Positions 15,325 through 24,220 are shown, counted from the stretch's first letter. The stretch: DNA of 36,561 nt from Desulfobacterales bacterium HSG16 (GCA_030377965.1 JAUCGE010000021.1:1-36561), one strand, 5' to 3'. Made by a program: numbers and translations. The notes: generated by a model from the sequence alone, not told the origin.

Positions 15325-17247
15325 TCAATCCAGATCGAATTCTTCCTTCCAGTCGATACCTGATCCGGTTTCTTTTTGCTCTGTCTTGTCAAAAAGGTAG
15401 TTACCCATCACAAGATAATCCATTTCTGTTCGCATGAAACAGCGGAAAGCGTCATCCGGAGTGCATACAATTGGTTCCCCACGGACATTGAAGCTTGTGT
15501 TCACGATAAGCCCGTAACCTGTCTGCTTTTTGAATTCGTTTATGACCTGCCAGTAACGCGGATTTGTATCTTTGTTCACACTTTGAATTCTTGCGGAATA
15601 ATCGATATGGGTGATTGCAGGAATATCTGAGCGCAGATGGTAAAGTCTTTTGTAAATCGGTAATTCGTCATATCCGTCAGGAAGCGGTTCTCTTCTTTTT
15701 TCCTGAACGGGAATCACGAAGAGCATATATGGTGAAGGGCGATCCATGTCGAAATATTCTTGAATATCTTCTTCCAGAACAGAAGGGGCAAATGGCCTGA
15801 ACCCCTCCCTGTATTTTATTTTCAGATTCATTTTTTTCTGCATATCAGGGTTTCGGGCATCTCCCATTATGCTTCTACAGCCTAAAGCTCTTGGTCCGTA
15901 TTCCATACGGCCCTGGAACCATCCGACAACATTTCCCTCATCCAGCTTTTGTGCCGCAAATCTGGCCAGTTCATCAAAATTTTTGTAATGAGTGTATTCA
16001 GGCTTATATTTTTTAACGGCTCTTGCAATTTCCTTATCGCTGAATTCCGGGCCAAGCAGAGAACCTTTCATTGCATCAGGTTTTGATGAAGAGATGGTCC
16101 GGGGTTTTCCAAGGCCGGTATGCCATGCGGCTAATGCAGCTCCCACGGCTCCTCCTGCATCCCCGGATGCAGGTTGAATCCAGATATCATCGAAGAGTCC
16201 GGATTTGAGCAGTTTTCCGTTTGCCACGCTGTTTAAGGCCACACCGCCCGCCATCGTCAAGTATCGGCTTCTGGTCAGTTTTTTTGCTGTTTCAGCAAGT
16301 TTGAGTACGATCTCTTCAGATACTTCCTGTATGGCAAGAGCCATGTTCATATATGATTGACCGAGTTTTGTTTCCTGCTCTCGACGGGGAATTTTAAACA
16401 GGGTTTCCCATTTCTCATCATCGGTCATGGTCAGGTCTGTAGCAAACTTGAAATATTCCATATTCAACAGAATGGAGCCGTCTGCGCGTATATCGACTAT
16501 TTCATCAAGAATTTTTTTCTTGAAGAATTCCTTTTCTTCCGAGTCTGGATTTCCGTAGGGCGCAAGTCCCATCATCTTGTATTCGCCGCTGTTGACTCTG
16601 AAACCCGTGTAATATGTAAAGGCTGTGTATAAAAGTCCTACAGAATGGGGAAAGTGAAGTTCCTTTAAAATTTCGATCTGGTTTGTCTGTCCACTGCAAA
16701 TTGTCGTAGTAGCCCATTCCCCAACCCCGTCAATCGTGAGAATTGCGGATTCTTTAAAAGGAGAAGGGAAAAAAGCGCTTGCGGCATGAGACAGGTGATG
16801 TTCAGGAAACATCAACTCAGGATTTTGAACACCGAGCTTTTTCAATTCATCGTAAAGCATATTTTTTAGAAAAAGCTTTTCCTTGATCCATACGGGAATT
16901 GCTGAAAGAAAACTTTTCAATCCTTTGGGTGCAAAGGCATGATAGGTTTCGAGCAATCGTTCGAATTTAAGGTAAGGTTTGTCATAAAAAGCGACAGCAG
17001 ATATACGATTTCCTTCCATACCTGCTTCATCCAGAACATATTGAACTGCATTTACAGGAAAAGATGAATCATGTTTTTTGCGTGTGAATCGCTCTTCATG
17101 TGCGGCTGCAACAATTTCGCCATCTTCGATTATGGCAGCGGCGCTGTCATGGTAAAAAGCGGAAATTCCCAGGATTGCATTATGTTCGACAGCGGGGGAA
17201 GCAGCGTTTTTTGACATGGATTTAGGATCAGATGTTATATCAGACAT
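15325..17247 (-). CDS. Carbamoyltransferase, NodU/CmcH family
   Basis: A 640-residue O-carbamoyltransferase that would use carbamoyl phosphate and ATP to carbamoylate a sugar hydroxyl. The N-terminal Kae1/TsaD-like domain has ILGISAFYHDSAAAII (25-40), EHHLSHAASAFFPSPF (149-164, metal-binding His residues), AGGVALN (333-339) and SGDAGGAVGAAL (361-372). The C-terminal domain has GRMEYGPRALGCRSIMGDAR (446-465) and NTSFNVRGEPIV (583-594). The first 22 residues before HNAILG look like a poorly conserved extension. With the DUF5989 gene 22 bp upstream and an SxtJ-like gene before it, this forms a triad recurrent in polysaccharide loci. It probably modifies the glycan exported by Wzm/Wzt. Confidence 0.93.
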   Translation of the reverse strand: MSDITSDPKSMSKNAASPAVEHNAILGISAFYHDSAAAIIEDGEIVAAAHEERFTRKKHDSSFPVNAVQYVLDEAGMEGNRISAVAFYDKPYLKFERLLETYHAFAPKGLKSFLSAIPVWIKEKLFLKNMLYDELKKLGVQNPELMFPEHHLSHAASAFFPSPFKESAILTIDGVGEWATTTICSGQTNQIEILKELHFPHSVGLLYTAFTYYTGFRVNSGEYKMMGLAPYGNPDSEEKEFFKKKILDEIVDIRADGSILLNMEYFKFATDLTMTDDEKWETLFKIPRREQETKLGQSYMNMALAIQEVSEEIVLKLAETAKKLTRSRYLTMAGGVALNSVANGKLLKSGLFDDIWIQPASGDAGGAVGAALAAWHTGLGKPRTISSSKPDAMKGSLLGPEFSDKEIARAVKKYKPEYTHYKNFDELARFAAQKLDEGNVVGWFQGRMEYGPRALGCRSIMGDARNPDMQKKMNLKIKYREGFRPFAPSVLEEDIQEYFDMDRPSPYMLFVIPVQEKRREPLPDGYDELPIYKRLYHLRSDIPAITHIDYSARIQSVNKDTNPRYWQVINEFKKQTGYGLIVNTSFNVRGEPIVCTPDDAFRCFMRTEMDYLVMGNYLFDKTEQKETGSGIDWKEEFDLD

Positions 17248-17269
17248 GGATGATATTATAACTCCGGTT

Positions 17270-17419
17270 TTAAAAAATCGTGTAGATGAACGGAGCGATA
17301 GCGCTACCGCTGGTAAAGACGATCAATGCTCCAAAAAGCAACAATACAAGAATAATCGGCAGCAACCAGAATTTTTTCCGTTCTTTTAAAAATCCCCATA
17401 AATCTTTGATAAAATCCAT
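17270..17419 (-). CDS. DUF5989 small membrane protein
   Basis: A 49-residue protein, MDFIKDLWGFLKERKKFWLL at the N-terminus and ending FIYTIF, with one hydrophobic segment (about 18-36) after a basic amphipathic stretch. Sequence and length match the DUF5989 family, which sits between SxtJ-like and carbamoyltransferase genes in many polysaccharide loci. The ATG is at 17419 and the TAA at 17270, 22 bp before the carbamoyltransferase start. Its biochemical role is unknown; it may anchor the carbamoyltransferase to the membrane (inference). Confidence 0.85.
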   Translation of the reverse strand: MDFIKDLWGFLKERKKFWLLPIILVLLLFGALIVFTSGSAIAPFIYTIF

Positions 17420-17436
17420 AACAATCCCTTTTTGTT

Positions 17437-17620
17437 TATATGAAAATTTCTTTAGATGCTGTTATTTCAAGACGTTTTGAATGGATTAACCATTTAGCTA
17501 TTCAAGACTTGACTCAAAAATCCCTGAACCATGATTACAAGGATTAAAGGATTACATGATTACAAAATCAGGAAATCCTTTAATCCTTGTAATCAGGGTT
17601 CAAAGTTTTCATTGTTCGTT
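17437..17620 (-). repeat. Dispersed repeat, interrupted copy
   Basis: 17437-17509 and 17608-17620 match the two blocks of the repeat at 9161-9246. Here they are split by 98 bases (17510-17607) that contain a different palindromic element. The repeat occupies most of the gap between the SxtJ-like and DUF5989 genes. Confidence 0.7.
17525..17602. repeat. Palindromic element nested in the interrupted repeat
   Basis: Two 29-base arms (17525-17553 and 17574-17602) are reverse complements except at one position, with a 20-base spacer. The core is GATTACAAGGATTAAAGGAT. Folded as RNA it would give a long AU-rich hairpin inside the sxtJ-DUF5989 intergenic region. Confidence 0.75.
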
Positions 17621-17621
17621 A

Positions 17622-18011
17622 TTAGAAAGGTTTTACCAAATCTTCCCGACATACTTTTCTATTTCTCGATTTCATGACAGATTTTCTGCCTGTTTTGAAG
17701 TCTTTTAACTGAAGAGTATCTTTCCCGGCCATTCTTCTTACAACTCCCACAGGGACGACAAGCAGGAAAAATACTACCGTTAAAACAACTTTTGACATGA
17801 TAGTTCCGAGGATATGAGAAAAGCCGAGCCAGTAAACTGCTGGCAGTCGGAAAATCGAAGGGGTGATCATATTTATAAGCAGCACCGGGAGCATTATTTT
17901 GAAGTATAAAAGATTATGCGTGTATAACCCGAGAATAAGAAGTATAAGGGTCATGGCCATGCCGGTGTCTTTGCATTGGTCATCCGTAATGTCAGTATTG
18001 AATTTTTTCAT
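17622..18011 (-). CDS. SxtJ-like membrane protein
   Basis: A 129-residue protein with three hydrophobic segments (about 18-33, 36-54 and 72-92), the middle motif RLPAVYWLGFSHILGTIMSK, then VVPVGVVRRMAGKDTLQLKD. That layout (WMGLGHxLG, then TPIGLxxRLxGKDPL in relatives) is characteristic of the SxtJ family associated with carbamoyltransferases. A basic tail of about 30 residues extends beyond the usual end. Function is unproven; together with the DUF5989 protein it probably forms the membrane side of a carbamoylation unit. It is the first gene of the packed minus-strand block and is preceded by a strong palindrome (18057-18113). Confidence 0.82.
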   Translation of the reverse strand: MKKFNTDITDDQCKDTGMAMTLILLILGLYTHNLLYFKIMLPVLLINMITPSIFRLPAVYWLGFSHILGTIMSKVVLTVVFFLLVVPVGVVRRMAGKDTLQLKDFKTGRKSVMKSRNRKVCREDLVKPF

Positions 18012-18056
18012 TTTCTTTTCGCTCCATGCATTTAACCGAAATCACAAGAAGACAAT

Positions 18057-18113
18057 GGTAGGGCGGGGTTCCGTCCCCGCCATCTTTTGGCGGGGACGGA
18101 ACCCCGCCCTACC
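18057..18113. repeat. Perfect 25-base palindrome (dispersed element, copy 1)
   Basis: The arm beginning GGTAGGGCGGGGTTCCGTCC (18057-18081) is perfectly complementary to 18089-18113 across a 7-base loop, ATCTTTT. A degenerate second copy lies at 31309-31361. Situated between galE and the SxtJ-like gene, the very GC-rich hairpin could stop or attenuate transcription between them. Confidence 0.85.
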
Positions 18114-18145
18114 GTTGATAATTGCGTCTTTTTTTTGCAGATCCG

Positions 18146-19144
18146 TTATTTGTATCCGTCAGGATGCTGTCTGTGCCAGTTCCATGCGGTTTCTATTATG
18201 TCGGACAGTTCGGTAAATTTTGGTTTCCAGCCTAATTCTTCCTTTGCCTTCTGGCTCGCACCAACGAGTCTGGCAGGATCACCGGCTCTTCTTTCAACCA
18301 TCTGGCAGAGAATCTTTCTGCCGCTGATCTTTTTCGCTGTTTCGATCACTTCCATTACCGAATATCCTTTTCCGTTCCCTAAGTTATACTTTCCCCCTCC
18401 CCTGCCTTCCGCAAGTTTTTGCAGTGCAAGCAGGTGAGCCTGGGCCAGATCTTCTATGTGGATATAATCCCGAATACAGGTTCCGTCCTCTGTTGGATAA
18501 TCATCACCGAAGATTTGAATTGATGGTCTTTTTCCGAGGGCGGCATCAAGTACAAGGGGAATAAGATGAGTTTCCGGCTGATGATCTTCTCCAAGTTCGC
18601 CGTCAGGGTCGGCTCCTGCTGCATTGAAATAACGCAGGCAGACATGTTCCAAGCCATGAGCATGGCTGAAATCATCAGCGATCTGCTCTACCATAAGCTT
18701 GGTTCGGCCATAGGGATTTATTGGATTTTTCGGATGGGTTTCGGAAATTGGAATCTGTACCGGTTCTCCGAAAATAGCGCAGGAGGATGAGAAAATAAAC
18801 TTGCGGACATCGTGATCAATCATGGATTGAAGCAGTCTTAAAGTTGCCGCTACGTTATTTTCATAATAAATACCTGGTTTTTCTACAGATTCTCCTACAT
18901 AGCAATAGGCTGCAAAATGGAAGACTGCAAAGATTGGCTGTTCGGTAAAAATTTTATCAAGCAAATCGGTGTCGTCCAGGTTTCCCTGATAGAATTTTCC
19001 CCATTTTACAGCCTGTCGATGACCATAGATCAGGTTATCGAGTACTATGGGCGTGTAACCCTCTTTTGACAGGCATTTGCACATATAGGAGCCGATATAA
19101 CCAGCGCCTCCGACAACGAGGATATTTTTTTTATTGTCTGCCAT
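18146..19144 (-). CDS. galE: UDP-glucose 4-epimerase
   Basis: A 332-residue SDR enzyme interconverting UDP-glucose and UDP-galactose with bound NAD. It has GGAGYIG (12-18), the long active-site segment FAAYCYVGESVEKPGIYYENN (78-98), SSSCAIFGEP (119-128), catalytic Y145xxxK149 in NPYGRTKLM, RYFNAAGADPDGELGEDH (171-188) and GTCIRDYIHIEDLAQAH. These GalE-specific features make the assignment firm at family level, although 4-epimerases for UDP-N-acetyl or uronic-acid sugars share many of them. It would supply galactose units for the surface glycan. It is followed by a strong palindrome before the SxtJ-like gene. Confidence 0.93.
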   Translation of the reverse strand: MADNKKNILVVGGAGYIGSYMCKCLSKEGYTPIVLDNLIYGHRQAVKWGKFYQGNLDDTDLLDKIFTEQPIFAVFHFAAYCYVGESVEKPGIYYENNVAATLRLLQSMIDHDVRKFIFSSSCAIFGEPVQIPISETHPKNPINPYGRTKLMVEQIADDFSHAHGLEHVCLRYFNAAGADPDGELGEDHQPETHLIPLVLDAALGKRPSIQIFGDDYPTEDGTCIRDYIHIEDLAQAHLLALQKLAEGRGGGKYNLGNGKGYSVMEVIETAKKISGRKILCQMVERRAGDPARLVGASQKAKEELGWKPKFTELSDIIETAWNWHRQHPDGYK

Positions 19145-19324
19145 AGTTATAATGGAATATCGAATCCGGAATTGAAGTCATGAAAAAAATAATTACTCAA
19201 AAGATTGCGTCGCATATGACATTTTTTCAGATCGGAGTGCGAAAATAGAGCGAAGCGATTTTTCGCAGATGTATCTTCAAGATATTAAAAGAATATTTCT
19301 GAAGGTTTTTTGCGTATCGAAATG

Positions 19325-20665
19325 TTACGTCCGAGCGTTATACCCCATGCCCTGCAAACGGGAGGCCAGTGCCTGTTTTGCAGCAGGTTCTCCGTGTACG
19401 AGTTTTATCTTTCCCGGCTTTTCTGGCATGGATGCCACCCAGCCGGTGAGTTCATCTGCGTCCGCATGTGCTGAATAACCGCTCAACTGGTAAATCTCTG
19501 CATTAATCTGCAGCTTCTGATTTCCTATCCATATGTGTCCGCCCGGCTGCCTGCCGTATTTTAAAATCTCCCTGCCGAGAGTTCCTTTTGCCTGATATCC
19601 GACAAAAAAAACATCGTTTTCAGGATTTTCAATGCCAGCCGCAAGATGATTGATTATCCTTCCTCCGGTACACATGCCAGCACCTGCAAGAATGATTGCC
19701 GGACCGGAAGTTTCTACAAGCTTTTCATGGGCGCGGTGACTTGATACGGCGTAGAGATGATCGAAGTCAATGGGATGATCTCCTGATCGATATAGGTTTT
19801 TTGCTTCATTATCCCAGAAAACGGATAGATTTGAGTAAACGGCTGTTATCCTGAGTCCTAACGGAGTATCCACAAAAACCGGAATTTTTTTATCGGGTGT
19901 AAGGTCAGGAAAAGTCTTTTTTAGATCAGGATCTGAAAAAAGCCTGTCCATTTCATAAAGCAATTCCTGGGTACGGCCAAGGGCAAAAGCTGGGATAAAG
20001 ACTTTGCCACCGTCTTCCAGTGCTTTTGTCAGCATTTTACCCAGTCGCTGAATTCGTGAGGTTCTGCCTTCATGAACACGGTTTCCGTAAGTCGATTCCA
20101 ATACCAGAAGATCGCAGGGTTCAGGCGGGTCGGGGTCGGGAAGAATCGGGGTGTTTGTCGCTCCGAGATCGCCTGAAAATATAACAGACTCGCCAGAACC
20201 TGTATCCTCAAACCTTACAAAAGATGATCCTAAGATGTGGCCTGCACATCCGAGCTTGAACCTTATTCCTTTTTTCAGATCAAAATATTTGCCATATTCA
20301 AAGCCCCATGAAAATTCATCTATTTTCTTCAGGCATTTGACTCTCTCTTTTTCCGAAATATTGGAAAATTTCATGCCATCTTCCAACATCGGACCCAAGA
20401 GAATCTTTGTAGGATGGGTGCAGATAATTTCTCTGACAAATCCTTTTTGTATCAACTCCGGAATGCGGCCTATATGATCTATATGTGCATGGGTGATAAA
20501 AAGATAGTCTATCTCTTTGGGGGATACAGGCCATTTGTCGATGTCAGGAACGGAATCATAACCCTGGGCCATTCCGCAATCGATCATTATGTTGAGACCA
20601 GCAATTTTCAGCAGATGGCATGATCCGGTGACCGTATTTTCTCCGCCGATATGAATTATATCCAT
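19325..20665 (-). CDS. Beta-CASP metallo-beta-lactamase RNase-like protein
   Basis: A 446-residue protein of the metallo-beta-lactamase/beta-CASP/RMMBL family, like archaeal CPSF-type and bacterial YSH1-type RNases. Motif 2 THAHIDHIG (58-66) gives the zinc ligands; IFSGDLGATNTPILPDP supplies motif 4; the beta-CASP domain carries GGKVFIPAFALGRTQELL and ILAGAGMCTGGRIINHL; and LSGYSAHADADEL with KLVHGEPAAKQAL completes the C-terminal part. All metal ligands appear intact, so ribonuclease activity on RNA is expected from the family. It stands 54 bp downstream of the UXS gene and about 180 bp before galE; I see no functional tie to polysaccharide synthesis. Confidence 0.9.
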   Translation of the reverse strand: MDIIHIGGENTVTGSCHLLKIAGLNIMIDCGMAQGYDSVPDIDKWPVSPKEIDYLFITHAHIDHIGRIPELIQKGFVREIICTHPTKILLGPMLEDGMKFSNISEKERVKCLKKIDEFSWGFEYGKYFDLKKGIRFKLGCAGHILGSSFVRFEDTGSGESVIFSGDLGATNTPILPDPDPPEPCDLLVLESTYGNRVHEGRTSRIQRLGKMLTKALEDGGKVFIPAFALGRTQELLYEMDRLFSDPDLKKTFPDLTPDKKIPVFVDTPLGLRITAVYSNLSVFWDNEAKNLYRSGDHPIDFDHLYAVSSHRAHEKLVETSGPAIILAGAGMCTGGRIINHLAAGIENPENDVFFVGYQAKGTLGREILKYGRQPGGHIWIGNQKLQINAEIYQLSGYSAHADADELTGWVASMPEKPGKIKLVHGEPAAKQALASRLQGMGYNART

Positions 20666-20719
20666 GATTATGCCTTAATTACTTTTTCTTTTTTCAATAG
20701 ACTGCTTATTTGTAAATTT

Positions 20720-21667
20720 TCAAATATCGACCATTTTTTCAAAATAGGCAATGGTCGGTATCAGCCCTTCTTTCAAAGGCTTTTTCGGCTCCCATTTTAA
20801 TATACTTTTAGCCAGGCCGATATCTGGCTGGCGTCGAACCGGATCATCGGAAGGAAGATCTTTGAAAATTATTTCCGACTTTGAACCGGTCAATTCGATT
20901 ATTGCATTTGCCAGCTCAAGTATGGTAAATTCCACAGGATTTCCGAGATTGATCGGCCCTGTAATCTCATCGGGCGTTGCCATGATTCGAATAAAACCTT
21001 CTATCAGGTCGTCAACGTAGCAAAAGGATCTGGTCTGTGAACCGTCACCATATACGGTAATGGCATCACTTTTCAATGCCTGGATGATGAAATTGGATAC
21101 TACCCGGCCATCGTTTGGATGCATGTTGGGGCCATAAGTATTGAAGATTCTGGCCACCTTGATTTTAAGTTTATGCTGACGGAAATAGTCGAAAAACAGT
21201 GTTTCAGCACACCGTTTTCCTTCATCATAGCAAGAGCGTATTCCAATGCAGTTGACATTTCCATGATATGTTTCAGGCTGAGGATGTATTTTGGGGTCTC
21301 CGTAAACCTCTGATGTGGATGCCTGCATGATTTTAGCTTTAAGCCGCTTGGCAAGTCCAAGCATATTTATGCTGCCGTTTACATTGACCTTTGTGGTCTG
21401 GACAGGATCACTCTGATAATGGATAGGAGATGCGGGACATGCAAGATTGTATATCTCGTCAACCTCCACGAACATCGGAAAGGTTACATCATGCCTGTGA
21501 AGCTCAAAATAAGGATTCTCCATAAGATGAATGATATTCCGTTTTGTGCCTGTATAAAAATTATCCACGCACAACACGTCGCATCCTTCATTTAAAAGCC
21601 GTTCGCACAGATGTGACCCTAAAAATCCGGCTCCCCCTGTCACCATAACTCTTTTACGAAGATGCAT
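20720..21667 (-). CDS. UDP-glucuronate decarboxylase (UDP-xylose synthase)
   Basis: A 315-residue SDR enzyme converting UDP-glucuronate to UDP-xylose. Positions from the chosen Met: GGAGFLG (11-17), [32 protein letters not shown] (75-95), TSEVYGDP (118-125), RSCYDEGKR (144-152, with Y147 and K151) and [31 protein letters not shown] and the PASP..YQ segment are diagnostic for UXS. I chose the ATG at 21667, which has AAAGGAG upstream (11 nt) and gives the usual UXS length. An upstream ATG at 21772 would add 35 residues of non-conserved, Lys/Gln-rich sequence with no good ribosome-binding site. Confidence 0.92.
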   Translation of the reverse strand: MHLRKRVMVTGGAGFLGSHLCERLLNEGCDVLCVDNFYTGTKRNIIHLMENPYFELHRHDVTFPMFVEVDEIYNLACPASPIHYQSDPVQTTKVNVNGSINMLGLAKRLKAKIMQASTSEVYGDPKIHPQPETYHGNVNCIGIRSCYDEGKRCAETLFFDYFRQHKLKIKVARIFNTYGPNMHPNDGRVVSNFIIQALKSDAITVYGDGSQTRSFCYVDDLIEGFIRIMATPDEITGPINLGNPVEFTILELANAIIELTGSKSEIIFKDLPSDDPVRRQPDIGLAKSILKWEPKKPLKEGLIPTIAYFEKMVDI

Positions 21668-21912
21668 ATCCTGTCTTGCTCCTTTTTGTTTTGCCTCTGT
21701 GTATAGCTCCGCCCCTTGACTTACATGATTTTTTCTCTGTAAGTCACTGCTTTTATTACTAAATTGTTTCATTCATCGTATAATGTGCGGTCCATATTTG
21801 CTGATGTTGTTATCGACCATATTTACCGGCCAACCGCTCATCAAAATCGAAGGGGTATCTATACCCCAACATGAGATACTTGTCAAAGGGGTTTTACCTT
21901 ATTATTTATATT

Positions 21913-23376
21913 TTATCTGCCCCGCCGCCTGCTGACAGGCTTACAGATCCTTAAAACCACCTCTTCTACTATCTGACGCTGATCCTTACCGGTTGATTTC
22001 ATTTGAATATCGGCATTACCCAGTATTTTAACTGCCTCCTGCAATTCCTTGAGTGTAAATTTTTCGGATTTTACAAACATCTGATATACAGGGTATGGAT
22101 TACGCGGATTTTTTGCAATCAGAAGATCGGAAGATGGTTTTTGCGGTTTCTTCTTTTTCTTTTTTACGCCTTTTTGCTTTTCCGGCTCTTCTTCCTCGCC
22201 TTTCCACGCCTGCAACTGATTGAGCAGCTTTTCATCATATTTTATAACTGCTGGCAGTACATTATTATTAAAGCTTTGATAAGGCATTCCTCCAACCCAC
22301 ACACGATTTTTTGAAAATGTAACAAATTCCTTTACAACCAGCAATTTTCTGATCTGCCCGATCATGGCCTGTATCATCTGAAGCGGATGAAAGCCTGTAT
22401 TTGCCAGGGAATTTATTAAAACAAGTGCATCGGCAGTATTCTTATCTGTCAATGCACCGGTCAATTCATATATGGGCTCCTGACGAGTTTTCTTGAGAAC
22501 GTTTGACACATCATCGCCTGTAATACGATTTCTTGCCCCTGTAAAACTGACGAGTTTTTCCAGGTTTGCGCTAAATGTTCTCAAATCAAAACCGATCATT
22601 TCTACCATCATCTTGAAAGCTGCCGGATCAATGGTTTTGCGTGCTTTGGATAAAACAGCCTGCATCTGCTCTCTTATTATAGCTTCCTGCTGCTTCTTGT
22701 CCGCATATCGATTGCCTTTCGGGACGGAACAGTCGATAATTTTTCCGTGCTTTTCCATTGATTTATAAAGAACGCGTCTGCGGTCGATAAGATCGGTGGT
22801 TATGATAAGGTAGTTATCTTCGCAAAACCCGGCTTCTATATTTTTTTGCAGTTCAAGGGCCTGGTCACCACCGGCCTTTGACGAAGCCACACCATTCTGG
22901 ACGCAATATGCAATAACCTCATTCAGCCATTTACCGCCGTCTGCTTTTAATTCCGGTATGCTCCCCGGATCGTTCTGAGCTTCTTCGAGCTTGATATTGG
23001 AAAGAACCAGAAAGCTTGAAAAATATTGTGCGGCTTTTTTTACCTTCTTTTGTCCATACGCATCTTTTGCCTTTTCCAGAATAGCTGAGGCATCCTGAGT
23101 CGAATCAAAAATCCTCGAATCGGAAAGAGAGATTACTTTTCTGCCGGAAATAAGTGAAAAAGTGTTCAGCCGTCCTAAGGCTTCGGCTACATTGTCATTT
23201 TCAACAGGTTCATGGTTGAGTTGTTTTGAATCTCCGGGCAGCAAAGCGGCAATCAGGGTGTTGAATGCCTTCTTGTATAACACTTCTTCTCCGTGAATGA
23301 GGTATATCGGGGAAAAAGAGGAAGCTTTTGCTTCAACAATATGTTTTTCAAACTCCGTATATCGAATTTCAGGCAT
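21913..23376 (-). CDS. holA: DNA polymerase III delta subunit, enlarged
   Basis: The clamp-loader delta subunit, which opens the sliding clamp during replication. SPIYLIHGEEVLYKKAFNTL (22-41) is the N-terminal delta motif; the middle has DYLIITTDLIDRRRVLYKSM-like sequence (188-207), DLRTFSANLEKLVSFTG (264-280) and the C-terminal helical domain (FHPLQMIQAMIGQIRKLL). At 487 residues it is well above the usual 330-350. The excess lies in two insertions, about 93-180 and a Glu/Lys-rich block 392-412 (GEEEEPEKQKG then six Lys). The start at 23376 (MPEIRYTEFE) has AAAGGAA upstream and overlaps the lgt end by 8 bp; a longer frame into lgt has no support. Confidence 0.87.
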   Translation of the reverse strand: MPEIRYTEFEKHIVEAKASSFSPIYLIHGEEVLYKKAFNTLIAALLPGDSKQLNHEPVENDNVAEALGRLNTFSLISGRKVISLSDSRIFDSTQDASAILEKAKDAYGQKKVKKAAQYFSSFLVLSNIKLEEAQNDPGSIPELKADGGKWLNEVIAYCVQNGVASSKAGGDQALELQKNIEAGFCEDNYLIITTDLIDRRRVLYKSMEKHGKIIDCSVPKGNRYADKKQQEAIIREQMQAVLSKARKTIDPAAFKMMVEMIGFDLRTFSANLEKLVSFTGARNRITGDDVSNVLKKTRQEPIYELTGALTDKNTADALVLINSLANTGFHPLQMIQAMIGQIRKLLVVKEFVTFSKNRVWVGGMPYQSFNNNVLPAVIKYDEKLLNQLQAWKGEEEEPEKQKGVKKKKKKPQKPSSDLLIAKNPRNPYPVYQMFVKSEKFTLKELQEAVKILGNADIQMKSTGKDQRQIVEEVVLRICKPVSRRRGR

Positions 23377-24160
23377 GATGTTCCTTTTGATTTCCGAATC
23401 TGGTGCGTTTTTTGCTCGCAAGAAATAAACCGATTGCGGCAGAAAGTGAAAGACCGATGCCAATGGCCTGGGATACTGAAAATGCGCCAAACAGGACAGG
23501 GCCTCTGAAATCATCTCTGAAAAACTCGACAAAAATTCTGAAGAATCCGTAAGTTATGACATATGTAAAAAAAAGTTGTCCGTCGAATTTTTTCTTATCG
23601 CGTAAAAACCAGATGACAGTGAAAATAGCAAGATTACCGGCTGCCGAATACAATTGTACAGGATGAAGCAAAATTTCTTTTGGAGCCATTGTCTCAGGGT
23701 GGTTGAACGAGACCGCCCAGGTCAGATCGCACTTTCTGCCATAACAGCAGCCAGCAAAAAAACAGCCGATTCTGCCAAAAAAATGAGCTAAAGGAAGACA
23801 GGGAGTTACCATGTCAAAGATTTTTGCAATCGGCAGTTCCATCTTTTTAAGATATATGAGAGCTGCCACAAGTCCTCCTGCAAAACTGCCATAAAAGACC
23901 AGACCGCCTTCGGCTATTTTAAAAATATCGGCAGGCCGGTCTATAAAAGTTTGCAGATCCGTGATTATATAAAAAAAGCGGGCTCCGATGACAGCGGCTG
24001 TCATAACCCAGAAAGACAATTCCATCATATGTCCGGAACCATACCCTGTACGCCTTGATTCTCTTGATGCCAGCCAGAGGGCAGAAAAATATCCGATGAC
24101 TATAAAAAAGCCGTAGGTATATACTTTGACAGAGCCGATTTTGATGAGGACGGGGTACAT
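23369..24160 (-). CDS. lgt: Prolipoprotein diacylglyceryl transferase
   Basis: A 263-residue inner-membrane enzyme that attaches diacylglycerol to the lipobox Cys of prolipoproteins. About seven membrane helices, YGFFIVIGYFSALWLASRESRR near the N-terminus, LVFYGSFAGGLVAAL (88-102) and the Lgt signature FFGRIGCFFAGCCYGRKCD (about 128-146) support it. The signature has Cys residues in place of the NFINGE form of E. coli, a variant seen in Deltaproteobacteria-like Lgt. The invariant Arg and Gly are kept. It follows lspA after a 169-bp gap that contains a palindromic repeat, and overlaps holA by 8 bp. Having lspA and lgt adjacent places two successive lipoprotein-maturation enzymes together. Confidence 0.95.
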   Translation of the reverse strand: MYPVLIKIGSVKVYTYGFFIVIGYFSALWLASRESRRTGYGSGHMMELSFWVMTAAVIGARFFYIITDLQTFIDRPADIFKIAEGGLVFYGSFAGGLVAALIYLKKMELPIAKIFDMVTPCLPLAHFFGRIGCFFAGCCYGRKCDLTWAVSFNHPETMAPKEILLHPVQLYSAAGNLAIFTVIWFLRDKKKFDGQLFFTYVITYGFFRIFVEFFRDDFRGPVLFGAFSVSQAIGIGLSLSAAIGLFLASKKRTRFGNQKEHHA

Positions 24161-24187
24161 GATTTTAGTCTAAAATCCGGGGGATAG

Positions 24188-24220
24188 AGATCTCCGAGGT
24201 TTTCAAAACCTCGGAGGTCT
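24188..24220. repeat. Palindromic repeat between lspA and lgt
   Basis: The arm AGATCTCCGAGGTTTT (24188-24203) and its near-complement (24205-24220, one mismatch) flank a single central base. A short palindrome TATAAAAATTTATA follows at 24224-24237. It looks like a dispersed intergenic palindrome; as RNA it would be a stable hairpin between two cotranscribed genes. Confidence 0.65.

Noticed and set aside
21668..21772. 35-residue N-terminal extension of the UXS
   Set aside because: Non-conserved, Lys/Gln-rich and without a good ribosome-binding site; the chosen start gives standard UXS length.
23377..23532. 51-residue N-terminal extension of HolA
   Set aside because: It overlaps the lgt coding end; the ATG at 23376 has a good ribosome-binding site and starts at the conserved region.
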